From JACKII01 sp041687435 (GTDB lineage Bacteria > Pseudomonadota > Alphaproteobacteria > Bin95), in assembly GCA_041687435.1 (NCBI GenBank), contig JAWLBX010000005.1, positions 1-64,000 of the forward strand: a stretch of DNA of 64,000 nucleotides, read 5' to 3'. The translations under genes were made by a program, and so were the position numbers. How positions within the stretch are numbered: the stretch's first letter is position 1; each line of letters begins with the position of its first letter. A model generated the notes under the pieces. The model searched no databases, was not told the origin of the DNA, and was given only the letters and a program-made list of their open reading frames with translations. This document shows, piece after piece, positions 43,590 through 52,088 of the stretch.

Positions 43590-44140
43590 GTGGCGTCGGG
43601 TTCCCCGCCGGCTTCGTCTGCCCCGTTCTGTTCGTCCTCGTCATCCAAATCGGGCGTCAGCGGCCGCATCAGAAAGTCGAGGCAGCCTTGCAGGATGAAG
43701 GCCGCGGCGGTCTGGTCCACCAGTTCCTGCCGGCGCGAGCGGGAAAGGTCCGCCTCCTCCAGCAGCAGGCGCTCGGCGGCGACTGAGGAAAATCGTTCGT
43801 CCCAGAGCGCGACGGGCAGGTCGAAATGGCGCGCCAAGTTGTGAGCAAACTGGCGGCTGGCCTGGGCACGCGGACCCTGGCTACCATCCTGGTTCAATGG
43901 CATGCCGACGACGATGCCGGCCACCGCTTCCCCCTTCCAGAATTCCGCCAGCAGCTCGGCGGTTTCGTGAAAGCGTTTGGCGCGGCGCACCACGCCGGCG
44001 GGCGAGGCGATGCGGCGGCCGGGGTCCGACAGGGCGACGCCGATTTTCCTGGCGCCGACGTCGAGGCCGACCAGTCGCGTGTGACGTGGCAGCCCGGCTA
44101 GGTCGGCGGGCTTGCAAATCCGGGTATGCTGGCTAGAGAT
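43583..44140 (-). CDS. yqgF: Holliday junction resolvase-like YqgF/RuvX, apparent ATC start
   Basis: About 185 residues, RNase H fold. The essential first strand GLDVGARKIGVALSD lies upstream of the first GTG (43993), as does the usual ICKPADL opening of alphaproteobacterial members. No ATG, GTG or TTG is in frame before that; the frame runs to an ATC at 44140, eight bases from GGGAGGG, which is the best start. ATT 44119 and a CTG too close to the site are weaker. Later motifs GMPLNQDGSQG, WDERFSSVAAE and VDQTAAAFILQ are intact. Involved in 16S rRNA 5' end processing in E. coli. The C-terminal 20 residues are acidic. Confidence 0.85.
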   Translation of the reverse strand: MSSQHTRICKPADLAGLPRHTRLVGLDVGARKIGVALSDPGRRIASPAGVVRRAKRFHETAELLAEFWKGEAVAGIVVGMPLNQDGSQGPRAQASRQFAHNLARHFDLPVALWDERFSSVAAERLLLEEADLSRSRRQELVDQTAAAFILQGCLDFLMRPLTPDLDDEDEQNGADEAGGEPDATC

Positions 44141-44148
44141 GGGCAGAG

Positions 44149-44155
44149 CCCTCCC
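44149..44155 (-). promoter_or_regulatory. Shine-Dalgarno deciding the yqgF start
   Basis: GGGAGGG on the minus strand, eight bases before the ATC at 44140. It is the same sequence as that in front of the ATT of dprA, and it lies in the short gap before the divergent gatC. Confidence 0.5.
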
Positions 44156-44191
44156 AGGTAAAAGACTGTATCAGGACAAAGGAACGCGCGT

Positions 44192-44479
44192 ATGGCGTTG
44201 GATCAGGCGACGGTGGCACGCATCGCCAATCTGGCCCGCATTAAGGTCAGCGAGGACGAACTGCAAGCCTGGGCCACCGATCTTTCCGCCATTATCACAT
44301 TCGTCGAGCAATTGGACGAGGTGAATGTGGATGGTGTCGAACCGATGACCGGCGTCGGCGATTTCTCGCTGCCGCTGCGGCCGGACGTGGTGACCGATGG
44401 CGGCTATGCGGAGGTTGTGACGTCGAACGCGCCCAATGGCGCCCACGGCTTCTATACCGTGCCGAAGGTGGTGGAATAA
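44192..44479 (+). CDS. gatC: Asp/Glu-tRNA amidotransferase subunit C
   Basis: 95 residues beginning with the family helix ALDQATVARIANLARIKV and ending in FYTVPKVVE. It wraps around GatA and stabilises the GatCAB complex that amidates Glu-tRNA(Gln) and Asp-tRNA(Asn). AAGGAAC precedes the ATG. The stop overlaps the gatA start by one base (TAATG). Confidence 0.95.
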   Translation: MALDQATVARIANLARIKVSEDELQAWATDLSAIITFVEQLDEVNVDGVEPMTGVGDFSLPLRPDVVTDGGYAEVVTSNAPNGAHGFYTVPKVVE

Positions 44480-45954
44480 TGGCCGTGCTGACCGATCTGA
44501 CCATTGCCGCCGCCCGCAAGGGGCTGGATGCCGGCGATTTCTCCGCCCGCGAGCTGACGCAAGCGCATATCGATGCGATGGCGCAGCACAAGACGCTGAA
44601 CGCCTTCATTACGGAGACGCCGGAGCGGGCGCTGGCCGATGCCGCCGCCAGCGACGCCCGCCGGGCGAAGGGGGAGAGCGCCGGTCCGATGGACGGCCTG
44701 CCCATCGCCATGAAGGACCTGTTCTGCACCGCCGACGTGCGCACCACGGCGGGCAGCCATATTCTGGAGCCGTTCACGCCGCCCTACGAGAGCACGGTAT
44801 CGGGCAGGCTTAAGGCCGGCGGCTCCGTCATGCTTGGCAAGGCGAACCTGGATGAGTTCGCGATGGGCTCGGCCAACATTACCTCCTATTACGGCCCGGT
44901 GACGAACCCGTGGGTCGCGAGCGGCGGCGACAACCGCCAGCGCGTGCCCGGTGGCTCCTCCGGCGGTTCGGCGGCGGCGGTGGTCGCGCGCATGGCGATT
45001 GCCGCGACGGGCACCGACACCGGCGGCTCGATCCGCCAGCCGGCCAGTTTCTGTGGCATTGTCGGCATGAAGCCGACCTATGGCCGCTGTTCGCGCTGGG
45101 GCATCGTCGCCTTTGCCTCCTCGCTGGACCAGGCCGGGCCGATGACGCGGACGGTCGAGGATGCGGCGATCATGCTGCAGGTCATGGCCGGGCACGACCC
45201 AAAGGATTCCACCAGCGCGCCCTATGCGACGCCAAACTTCTCGGAGAAGCTGGCCGCGGGCGTGAAGGGGCTGAAGATCGGCCTGCCCAGGGAATACCGC
45301 GTCGACGGCATGCCGGCGGAAATCGACCATGTCTGGAACCAGGGCGCCGACTGGCTGCGCGCTCAGGGGGCCGAGGTGGTGGAGATCAGCCTGCCGCACA
45401 CCCAATACGCGCTGCCGACCTACTACATCATCGCGCCGGCGGAGGCTTCGTCGAACCTGGCCCGCTATGACGGCGTGCGCTATGGCCTGCGCGTCGATGG
45501 CGGCGACCTGAAGGAGATGTACGAGAACACGCGGGCGGAAGGCTTCGGGGCGGAGGTCAAGCGCCGCATCATGATCGGCACCTATGTGCTGAGCGCCGGC
45601 TATTACGACGCCTACTACCTGAAGGCGCAAAAGGTCCGCTCGCTGATCCTGCGCGACTTCACCACGGCTTTCGAAAGCGTCGATGCGATCCTGACGCCGA
45701 CCGCACCCAGCGCCGCCTTCGTGCTGGGCGAGAAGCAGGACGACCCAGTGCAGATGTACCTGAACGACGTGTTCACCGTGCCGGCCAGCATGGCCGGCCT
45801 GCCGGCAATTTCGGTGCCGGGCGGGCTGAGCGACGAGGGCCTGCCGCTCGGCCTGCATCTGATCGGCAAGCCATTCGATGAGGTCACCCTGTTCCAGGTC
45901 GCGAGCGCGCTGGAAGAAGCCGCCGGTTATGACGCAAGGCCGGCGGGATATTGA
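44479..45954 (+). CDS. gatA: Asp/Glu-tRNA amidotransferase subunit A
   Basis: 491 residues, amidase family. The Ser-cisSer-Lys triad is complete: Lys79 (AMKDLF), Ser160 in PGGSSGGS and Ser184 in TGGSIRQP. It releases ammonia from glutamine and passes it to GatB. In most relatives gatB follows directly; here a foreign-looking transglutaminase-like gene intervenes. Confidence 0.96.
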   Translation: MAVLTDLTIAAARKGLDAGDFSARELTQAHIDAMAQHKTLNAFITETPERALADAAASDARRAKGESAGPMDGLPIAMKDLFCTADVRTTAGSHILEPFTPPYESTVSGRLKAGGSVMLGKANLDEFAMGSANITSYYGPVTNPWVASGGDNRQRVPGGSSGGSAAAVVARMAIAATGTDTGGSIRQPASFCGIVGMKPTYGRCSRWGIVAFASSLDQAGPMTRTVEDAAIMLQVMAGHDPKDSTSAPYATPNFSEKLAAGVKGLKIGLPREYRVDGMPAEIDHVWNQGADWLRAQGAEVVEISLPHTQYALPTYYIIAPAEASSNLARYDGVRYGLRVDGGDLKEMYENTRAEGFGAEVKRRIMIGTYVLSAGYYDAYYLKAQKVRSLILRDFTTAFESVDAILTPTAPSAAFVLGEKQDDPVQMYLNDVFTVPASMAGLPAISVPGGLSDEGLPLGLHLIGKPFDEVTLFQVASALEEAAGYDARPAGY

Positions 45955-45967
45955 CAGCCTTTCGGCT

Positions 45968-46855
45968 ATGCCGCGCGCCTTGTGCTGGCTGGCAGCAGCT
46001 CTACTCGTCATCGGGATTGGCCTGACGGCGCTCAACGTGGTCGGTTTGGCCATGCCTCTGCGCAGCCCGATGCTGGCGGACTATCGTGAGCCGGGCTGGA
46101 CCCAGCCGCTTCTGCCAGGTGCGGAGGCGGTACGCTGGCTGTCGGCATTGTCTGCCGACGAGTCGGGTTTTATCGCCGCTGTCCATGCGGTATTTACCTA
46201 CGCAATCGCGCATCCTGTGCCGGAGAGCCTGTTGATGAGCAGGGCCGATGGCGGTAAGCCTGGGCTCACCGCGGAGGAACGGCGGGCCTTCGGGCTCATC
46301 ATATCGCCATACGATAACTGGTTCCTCTCGGCATTAAGTCTTCTCAAGAAGTCGGGATATTATGGCCACGCCTATTGCAACTGGCGCCGCGCTGTTATCC
46401 GTGGCATCGGCGATTGCGAGCAGCAGGCTATTGCGCTTGTCGGGTATTTCACCGAGCGGGGGTTTGACACGGGCTTTCTGATGGGATGGAGCCATGTGGC
46501 GCCCATGGTACGGGATAGCCAAGGCGAGTGGTGGCTGGCAGATCCGGATTTCGGCGTTCTGGCCAAAGTGACACCGGACGATTTGTTGGCAGAGCCTGGG
46601 CAAGTGCGGGGATTGTATGACGGTGTCCGCAATCGAGGCGATGGCGAGCCGTTTGGCGTTGGCCCCTTCGGGCCGCCGCGCTTTGCCCTTGGTGGGCCGG
46701 CGTCGCGGTATCCCATCGCATGTCCTATAGAGCGGTTGTCTTATGTCTTGAAATGGGCGATTCCTGGCGCCCTAATCGGCATCGGCGCCTGCATCCTATT
46801 TTGGTTCGGATGGCCAGCGTCCAGGTGCGCAGGCTCAAAAGTGTCGTCACAATAA
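45968..46855 (+). CDS. Membrane-anchored transglutaminase-like protein
   Basis: 295 residues from ATG 45968. Helix 5-24 and a second one near 265-283 flank an extracytoplasmic domain. That domain has the transglutaminase-like triad order: Cys150 (GIGDCEQQ), His176 (GWSHVAPM), Asp192 or Asp194 (WWLADPDFG). The Gly-Asp-Cys, Trp-x-His and Trp-x-x-Asp contexts match the family. An upstream start at 45929, overlapping gatA, has a GGAAGAAG site and is possible. Base composition is less GC-rich than its neighbours. Insertion between gatA and gatB is unusual and hints at transfer. Cysteine protease or amidase activity is inferred; substrate unknown. Confidence 0.7.
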   Translation: MPRALCWLAAALLVIGIGLTALNVVGLAMPLRSPMLADYREPGWTQPLLPGAEAVRWLSALSADESGFIAAVHAVFTYAIAHPVPESLLMSRADGGKPGLTAEERRAFGLIISPYDNWFLSALSLLKKSGYYGHAYCNWRRAVIRGIGDCEQQAIALVGYFTERGFDTGFLMGWSHVAPMVRDSQGEWWLADPDFGVLAKVTPDDLLAEPGQVRGLYDGVRNRGDGEPFGVGPFGPPRFALGGPASRYPIACPIERLSYVLKWAIPGALIGIGACILFWFGWPASRCAGSKVSSQ

Positions 46856-46871
46856 GGGAACAACCGCAGCA

Positions 46872-48326
46872 ATGCCCAAACTCCTATCCGGCAACACCGG
46901 CGAGTGGGAAATGGTGATCGGGCTGGAGGTGCATGCCCAGGTCATCTCCAACTCGAAACTGTTCTCCGGCGCCGCCGTCGCTTTCGGGGCGGAGCCGAAC
47001 ACCCAGGTCAGCCTGGTCGATGCGGCGTTTCCCGGCATGCTGCCGGTGCTGAACGAGCACTGCATCGAACAGGCGGTGAAGACCGGGCTCGGCATCAACG
47101 GACATGTCAACAAGTACTCGCGCTTTGACCGCAAGAACTATTTTTATGCGGACCTGCCGCAGGGCTATCAGATCAGCCAGTACGAGTTTCCCATCGTCAC
47201 CGGCGGTTATGTCGATATCGAGCCGGAGGGCGAGGAGCCGAAGCGCATCGGCGTCACCCGGCTGCACGTGGAGCAGGACGCCGGCAAGTCGATCCACGAC
47301 CAGCACCCCAGCCAGTCCTATATCGACCTGAACCGGTCGGGCACGGCGCTGATGGAAATCGTCTCCGAGCCGGACATGCGCTCCGGCGAGCAGGCGACGG
47401 CCTATCTGACCAAGCTCCGCCAGATCCTGCGCTATCTCGGCACCTGCGACGGCAACATGGACCAGGGCTCCATGCGCTGCGACATCAACGTGTCCGTGCG
47501 CAAGCCCGGCGATGAATTCGGCACGCGCTGCGAGGTGAAGAACGTCAACTCCATCCGCTTTGTGCGTCAGGCTATTGAGTATGAGGCGCGCCGCCAGATC
47601 CGCCTGATCGAAAGCGGCGGCGAGGTGGTGCAGGAAACCCGGCTCTATGACCCCGGCAAGGGTGAGACCCGCTCCATGCGCTCGAAGGAAGACGCGCACG
47701 ACTACCGCTATTTCCCCGATCCGGACCTGCTGCCGTTACGCCTGGAAGACGCCTTCATCGAGCGGGTGCGGGCCGAAATGCCGGAACTGCCGGATGCCAA
47801 GCGCGCCCGCTTTGCCGAAGAGTACGGCATTACCGACTATGATGCCTGGGTGCTGACCGCCGATCAGGCGACGGCGGCCTTCTATGAGAGTCTGGTGGAA
47901 GGCCGCGACGCCAAACTGGCGACCAGTTGGGTGATGGGCGATTATTTCGCCTACCTGAACCGCGAAGGTTTCGACGTGACCAACGCGCCCGTCGGTGCGG
48001 AGAAGCTGGGCGGGCTGATCGACCTGATTTCCGACAACACCATCTCAGGCCGCATCGCCAAGGATGTGTTCGAGGCGATGATCGAAACCGGCAAGGACGC
48101 CGGCAGCATTGTCGAGGAAAAGGGCCTTCGCCAGATCACCGACACGGGCGCGATCGAGGCGATCATCGACGAGGTGATTGCGAAGAATGGCGACAAGGTC
48201 GAGCAATACCGCGGTGGCAAGGATAAGCTGTTTGGCTTCTTCGTCGGTCAGGTGATGAAGGCGACCCAAGGCAAGGCGAACCCGGCCCTGGTCAACGAGC
48301 TGCTGAAGCCGAAGCTGGACGGATAG
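46872..48326 (+). CDS. gatB: Asp/Glu-tRNA amidotransferase subunit B
   Basis: 484 residues. MVIGLEVHAQVISNSKLFSG, SRFDRKNYFYADLPQGYQISQ and FPDPDLLPL are diagnostic of GatB; the C-terminal YqeY-like helical domain binds tRNA. It phosphorylates the tRNA-linked Glu/Asp and accepts ammonia from GatA. AGGGAAC lies upstream. Now separated from gatA by about 0.9 kb. Confidence 0.96.
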   Translation: MPKLLSGNTGEWEMVIGLEVHAQVISNSKLFSGAAVAFGAEPNTQVSLVDAAFPGMLPVLNEHCIEQAVKTGLGINGHVNKYSRFDRKNYFYADLPQGYQISQYEFPIVTGGYVDIEPEGEEPKRIGVTRLHVEQDAGKSIHDQHPSQSYIDLNRSGTALMEIVSEPDMRSGEQATAYLTKLRQILRYLGTCDGNMDQGSMRCDINVSVRKPGDEFGTRCEVKNVNSIRFVRQAIEYEARRQIRLIESGGEVVQETRLYDPGKGETRSMRSKEDAHDYRYFPDPDLLPLRLEDAFIERVRAEMPELPDAKRARFAEEYGITDYDAWVLTADQATAAFYESLVEGRDAKLATSWVMGDYFAYLNREGFDVTNAPVGAEKLGGLIDLISDNTISGRIAKDVFEAMIETGKDAGSIVEEKGLRQITDTGAIEAIIDEVIAKNGDKVEQYRGGKDKLFGFFVGQVMKATQGKANPALVNELLKPKLDG

Positions 48327-48341
48327 GCGGCGGGTTTCCGT

Positions 48342-48572
48342 TCAGGCGCTGATGCGGCGGGGCTGGGCCGCCGCCGTTGCGGACGGGCACCCGCCCAGGC
48401 CCAGCATGGCGTGCAGCTGGTCCCGGGTTTTTTCCAGTTGCCGTAATTCGCGCGCATCCTCCCGGTCATAAACCTCGACACAGCCGAGGCGGATTTCCAC
48501 GAGGTCCAGCAGCGTTTCCAACGCTTCGCGGGAAAGTGCGGATACCGGGTCGATTTTGCGGTGGCGTGCCAT
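48342..48572 (-). CDS. Hypothetical small protein
   Basis: 76 residues with an AGGAGGAATC ribosome site before the ATG at 48572, so it is probably real. It begins MARHRKIDPVSALSREAL and is rich in helix-forming charged residues (EIRLGCVEVYDREDARELRQLEKTRDQ broken here into shorter amphipathic runs), consistent with a coiled coil over about 25-55. No family is recognised. It is convergent with gatB. Confidence 0.6.
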   Translation of the reverse strand: MARHRKIDPVSALSREALETLLDLVEIRLGCVEVYDREDARELRQLEKTRDQLHAMLGLGGCPSATAAAQPRRISA

Positions 48573-48669
48573 GATCGATTCCTCCTGGCCGAAGCTGCCG
48601 GGAAGCTTACGAATGTGGGCTTAACAAGCGTCTAACGCCCGTTTGCGCCCAGGCCAGCGCCTCCCCTCC

Positions 48670-49539
48670 CTATTTCATCGCCTCCTTGAAACGCCGCATC
48701 TCCGCAATCTGCGCATCGACGCCGCCGACGCCCTGGCCGGAGGTGTAGAAGGTGGCGTGGCTTGCACCGGCCTCGCGCCAAGTATCGACCGCCTTGCGCC
48801 AGTCCTCCGGCCCGCCGAGATTGTGGCGGATCCAGGCTTCGACGCCGAACGCCGCCGGGTCGCGGCCGTCGGCGGCCAGATAGCCCCTCAGTTTTTCCAG
48901 CATGGCCATGCTGGTGCGCCCCGGATTGCCGAGCGGTATCCAGCCCTGGCCATACTTGGCGGCCCGTTTCAGCACCGCATCGGCGCCACCGCCGAACCAA
49001 ACCGGAATTGGCTGTTGGATCGGCATTGGCTTGATGCCGGCATGGGTAACGCGGTCGAATTCCCCTTCGAAAGTCACCGTGCGCTCGGTCCAATACCGGT
49101 TCATGAGTTGAACCTGTTCTTCCTGCTTGCGCCCGCGCGTTTTCCAATTTTCGCCCAGCGCCTCGTATTCGACCGGGTTCCAGCCGACGCCGACGCCAAG
49201 TCTGAGGCGCCCGCCGCAGAGAATATCCACCTGGGCGGCCTGTTTTGCCACCAGCGCCGTCTGGCGTTGCGGCAGGATCAGCACGCCGCTCGAGAACCCG
49301 ACCTTCTCGGTGATGGCGGCCATGTAGGCGATGGTGGTGAAGGTCTCGTGGAAGCTATCGTCCACGTCATAGGGGCCTTCGAAGCCGGGTATCGCCGCCC
49401 GGTCCGCACCGACGACATGGTCCGAGACCTCGATATAGTCGAAGCCCAGTTCCTCCGCCGCCTGCGCCCAGTCGCGGATGGCGGCGCGGTCGGCGGGCAT
49501 GTCACGGGTGGGGAAAAAGGCGCCGTATTGCATGGGCAT
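48670..49539 (-). CDS. LLM class flavin-dependent oxidoreductase
   Basis: 289 residues of the bacterial luciferase-like TIM barrel. It carries the family helix WAQAAEELGFDYIEVSDH and the RLRLGVGVGWNPVEYEALG region that binds the flavin phosphate. The nearest named types use F420 or FMN, and which cofactor cannot be told. GAGGAAAC precedes ATG 49539. It sits next to another LLM gene in the same direction, and a third lies at 61289. Confidence 0.88.
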   Translation of the reverse strand: MPMQYGAFFPTRDMPADRAAIRDWAQAAEELGFDYIEVSDHVVGADRAAIPGFEGPYDVDDSFHETFTTIAYMAAITEKVGFSSGVLILPQRQTALVAKQAAQVDILCGGRLRLGVGVGWNPVEYEALGENWKTRGRKQEEQVQLMNRYWTERTVTFEGEFDRVTHAGIKPMPIQQPIPVWFGGGADAVLKRAAKYGQGWIPLGNPGRTSMAMLEKLRGYLAADGRDPAAFGVEAWIRHNLGGPEDWRKAVDTWREAGASHATFYTSGQGVGGVDAQIAEMRRFKEAMK

Positions 49540-49581
49540 GGTTGGTGTTTCCTCAGTCGATTATTGGGTATGGAATGGCGT

Positions 49582-50478
49582 TCAAAGGGCCGGCGCCACC
49601 TTGGTCATCAGCCGGGTCAGCGCAGTTTTGTGCGCGGCCACGTCGTCATTGGCGATGGAAACCACGGCTTCCTGAACGCCGGCATCGCGGAATGCGCGCA
49701 GCGTTTCCGCCACATCGGCATCCGTGCCGCGCAGGCCGCGGCGTTCATTGGCCGGGCGGTCCGGTGCCGCATCCTCAAAGCGCAGTTCGATGCTGATCGA
49801 GACTTTTAGCTTGTCTGGGTCGCGGCCGGCCTCGCGCATCATGCCCTGGAGCCGGGCCAGACCCGCCGCCACCTCGTCCGGCGACTGCCGCAGGGTGTGC
49901 CAGCCGTCGCCATAGCGCACGATCCGGCGCAGCGCCGCCGGGCTGGAGCCGCCGACCAGGATCGGCGGGTATGGCTGTTGCAATGGCTTCGGCGAGAAGC
50001 GAAGGCCACGGTAGCGGTAGAACTCGCCCTGGAATTCCGGCACGTCCTGGGTCCACAGCGCCTGCAGCGCACCCAGCACCTCGTCGGCACGGCGGCCGCG
50101 GCTTTTGAAATCCACGCCCAGATTGTTGAATTCGTCCTCGGTCGTCGCCACGCCGACGCCGAAATCCACACGGCCGCCGGAAAGATGGTCCAGCGTGGCG
50201 ATCATCTTCCCCAGCCGCGGCGGGTCGTGCCAGGGCAGCACCAGCACCGACGTGCCAAGGCGCACCCGCGACGTGGCGCAGGCCGCCGCCGTCAGCATGG
50301 TCAACGGGTCCCAATAGGGCCGGTCGCCCAGCCGCTCCGCCACATAGGCGGAATGGAACAGGTGCTCACTCACCCAGACGCTGTGGCAGCCGAGCGTTTC
50401 CGCCTGCTTGGCGAGCGCCAGCAGCGCCACCGTATCGGTGATGCCGCGGTTCGAGGGAATACTGTAACCGATCTTCAT
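49582..50478 (-). CDS. LLM class flavin-dependent oxidoreductase
   Basis: 298 residues. AKQAETLGCHSVWVSEHLFH and the RVDFGVGVATTEDEF flavin-phosphate stretch are typical of the family. The start is ATG 50478 behind GGAGGAGG; the longer open frame is not supported. The two adjacent LLM proteins are clearly different in sequence, so they are not a recent duplication. Predicted monooxygenase or F420/FMN dehydrogenase. Confidence 0.87.
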   Translation of the reverse strand: MKIGYSIPSNRGITDTVALLALAKQAETLGCHSVWVSEHLFHSAYVAERLGDRPYWDPLTMLTAAACATSRVRLGTSVLVLPWHDPPRLGKMIATLDHLSGGRVDFGVGVATTEDEFNNLGVDFKSRGRRADEVLGALQALWTQDVPEFQGEFYRYRGLRFSPKPLQQPYPPILVGGSSPAALRRIVRYGDGWHTLRQSPDEVAAGLARLQGMMREAGRDPDKLKVSISIELRFEDAAPDRPANERRGLRGTDADVAETLRAFRDAGVQEAVVSIANDDVAAHKTALTRLMTKVAPAL

Positions 50479-50615
50479 GGCGATGGCCTCCTCCACAATT
50501 GGATTATTCTTGGCCTCATCATAGAGCCTATCCGGGCCGCTGGGCAGGGGGCGTTCCCTTAGGCTTTGCAAACCGGCATAGTTTCACCCACACCAAGCCA
50601 GAGGAAGCCTTGCCC

Positions 50616-51170
50616 ATGCCGCGCCTGCCTTTTCCCGCCGATACCGATGCCTTTGCGCCGGAAATGCGAGAGACCGTCCGCTATATCCAGGAAACGCGCG
50701 GCAGCCTGCCGCCGCCCTCCACCTATCTCGCCTATGCGGGCGAGGTGGGCAAGAAGCTGGCCGACCTGGCGGGCTATCTGCGCTACAAAACCTCGCTCAC
50801 CGATGCGGAGACGGAGCTGGCGATCTGTGCGGCGGCGCGGGCCATGAATGCGGATTTCATCTGGAGCGCGCACGTGAAGCTCGGCCTCGCCGCCGGCACG
50901 CGGGAGGAGGCGATCCACGCGGTCGACACGTTCGGGCCGCTCGACGGCCTGACGGCGGACGAGGCCCTGATCATCCACTACAGCCGCGAACTGCTGGAGG
51001 AAAAGCAGGTGCGCGACGAGACATTCGAGGCCGTGCGCCAGCGCTGGGGCGAGAGCGGGGCCATGGAACTGACCGCGGTGATGAGCGTCTATCTGATGAA
51101 CGCCACCATCCTCCGCGCCGTGAATCACCAGGCCGCTCCGGACGCGAGGCACCTGACGCCGCGGGCCTGA
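50616..51170 (+). CDS. Carboxymuconolactone decarboxylase family protein
   Basis: 184 residues, AhpD-like helical fold. The core ETELAICAAARAMNADFIW and SAHVKLGLAAG matches the family, but the CxxC pair of AhpD-type disulfide reductases is absent; only a single Cys is present, so the activity is unlikely to be peroxidase-linked. GAGGAAG precedes ATG 50616. Divergent from the LLM gene. Confidence 0.85.
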   Translation: MPRLPFPADTDAFAPEMRETVRYIQETRGSLPPPSTYLAYAGEVGKKLADLAGYLRYKTSLTDAETELAICAAARAMNADFIWSAHVKLGLAAGTREEAIHAVDTFGPLDGLTADEALIIHYSRELLEEKQVRDETFEAVRQRWGESGAMELTAVMSVYLMNATILRAVNHQAAPDARHLTPRA

Positions 51171-51191
51171 GTCCGGCGCAATTGGTCATCA

Positions 51192-51249
51192 GCCTCCATT
51201 CCGTCATTGCTTCGGCTCCTGCGGCTCCTCGCAATGACGGAATGGAGGC
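51192..51249. repeat. Long palindromic element (REP-like)
   Basis: A perfect 19-bp inverted repeat (51192-51210 with 51231-51249) around a 20-base loop that itself repeats GGCTCCT. The core CGTCATTGC...GCAATGACG resembles dispersed palindromic repeats known in many alphaproteobacterial genomes. It lies between two convergent genes. Confidence 0.75.
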
Positions 51250-51272
51250 GGGAAGCGCAACCGCCGGTTGCT

Positions 51273-52022
51273 TCAGCGCGGGGTGTTCGCCTGGAGGAAG
51301 GTGCGGATGTGGCGGACGGCCAACGGAATGCGCTCGGCCGGGTCTTTCCAAGGATACATGCTGACCTGCGCATTCGGCGACAGCATCGCCACTTCCATCG
51401 CCACCTCATAGGGGTGCGGGTCGATATCGTCCGGCAGCACCAGGATGGGCGTCCGGCACTGGCGCACGAAATCGCGGCCGACAGTGTAAACGAAATCCGG
51501 GTTCTTGCGGTACATGGTGGAAAGGAACGCCTCCACTTGGTCCTGCGTCAGGTCGGAGCGCTGTTTCAGCAATTCGGGCGCCCAACCGGCGATGTTGCGC
51601 TGGAAAAACTGGTCGGGGATGGAGGCGCGGTGGCCGCTCGGCTGGGTCATCACCGCGGCGACGACCCGGTTGCCTGCGCATTTGATCATGTTCCAGTTCA
51701 TCGGCCCGCCGATGCAGAAGCCCAGCAGCAGAAACCGGTCGATGCCCAGATGGTCCATCAGGCCGAGTTGGTCATCGGTGTGGGAATCCCACGGCCGGTC
51801 GATCTCCAATGGACCAACGCTCTGGCCATTGTTGGCGTTGCGATGGTCGAGCGCGATCACCCGGAATGCGTCCGAAAATTCCTTGAGCGGATTGAACGGG
51901 TGGCTGGCATCGAGCCCGGCGACCGTGCCGTTCAGGCCGCCGCCCGGCACGATCAGCAGCGGAAAACCGGAGCCGGCTTCCTCGTAATAGACGCGGGTGG
52001 AACCGTGTTCGTAGAATGGCAT
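51273..52022 (-). CDS. Alpha/beta hydrolase with altered triad
   Basis: 249 residues. The nucleophile elbow reads GFCIGG with Cys103 in place of Ser. The strand where the catalytic His is usually found reads YPWKDPAER, with Trp instead of the expected His. Oxyanion-side HG is replaced by PGGG. The fold is clear, but classical hydrolysis is doubtful; it may be a dienelactone-hydrolase-like Cys enzyme or a binding protein. AAAGGAG precedes the ATG. Confidence 0.82.
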   Translation of the reverse strand: MPFYEHGSTRVYYEEAGSGFPLLIVPGGGLNGTVAGLDASHPFNPLKEFSDAFRVIALDHRNANNGQSVGPLEIDRPWDSHTDDQLGLMDHLGIDRFLLLGFCIGGPMNWNMIKCAGNRVVAAVMTQPSGHRASIPDQFFQRNIAGWAPELLKQRSDLTQDQVEAFLSTMYRKNPDFVYTVGRDFVRQCRTPILVLPDDIDPHPYEVAMEVAMLSPNAQVSMYPWKDPAERIPLAVRHIRTFLQANTPR

Positions 52023-52088
52023 GGGCGTTTCTCCTTTGCCGCCAGCATAGGCGCTGTGGCGCGGCCTGCCTATCCTCTGGCGCCTGCG

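Noticed and set aside
42553..43644. 363-codon minus-strand ORF overlapping the AEC transporter
   Set aside because: Same strand but shifted frame; Gly/Arg-rich low-complexity translation with no family resemblance.
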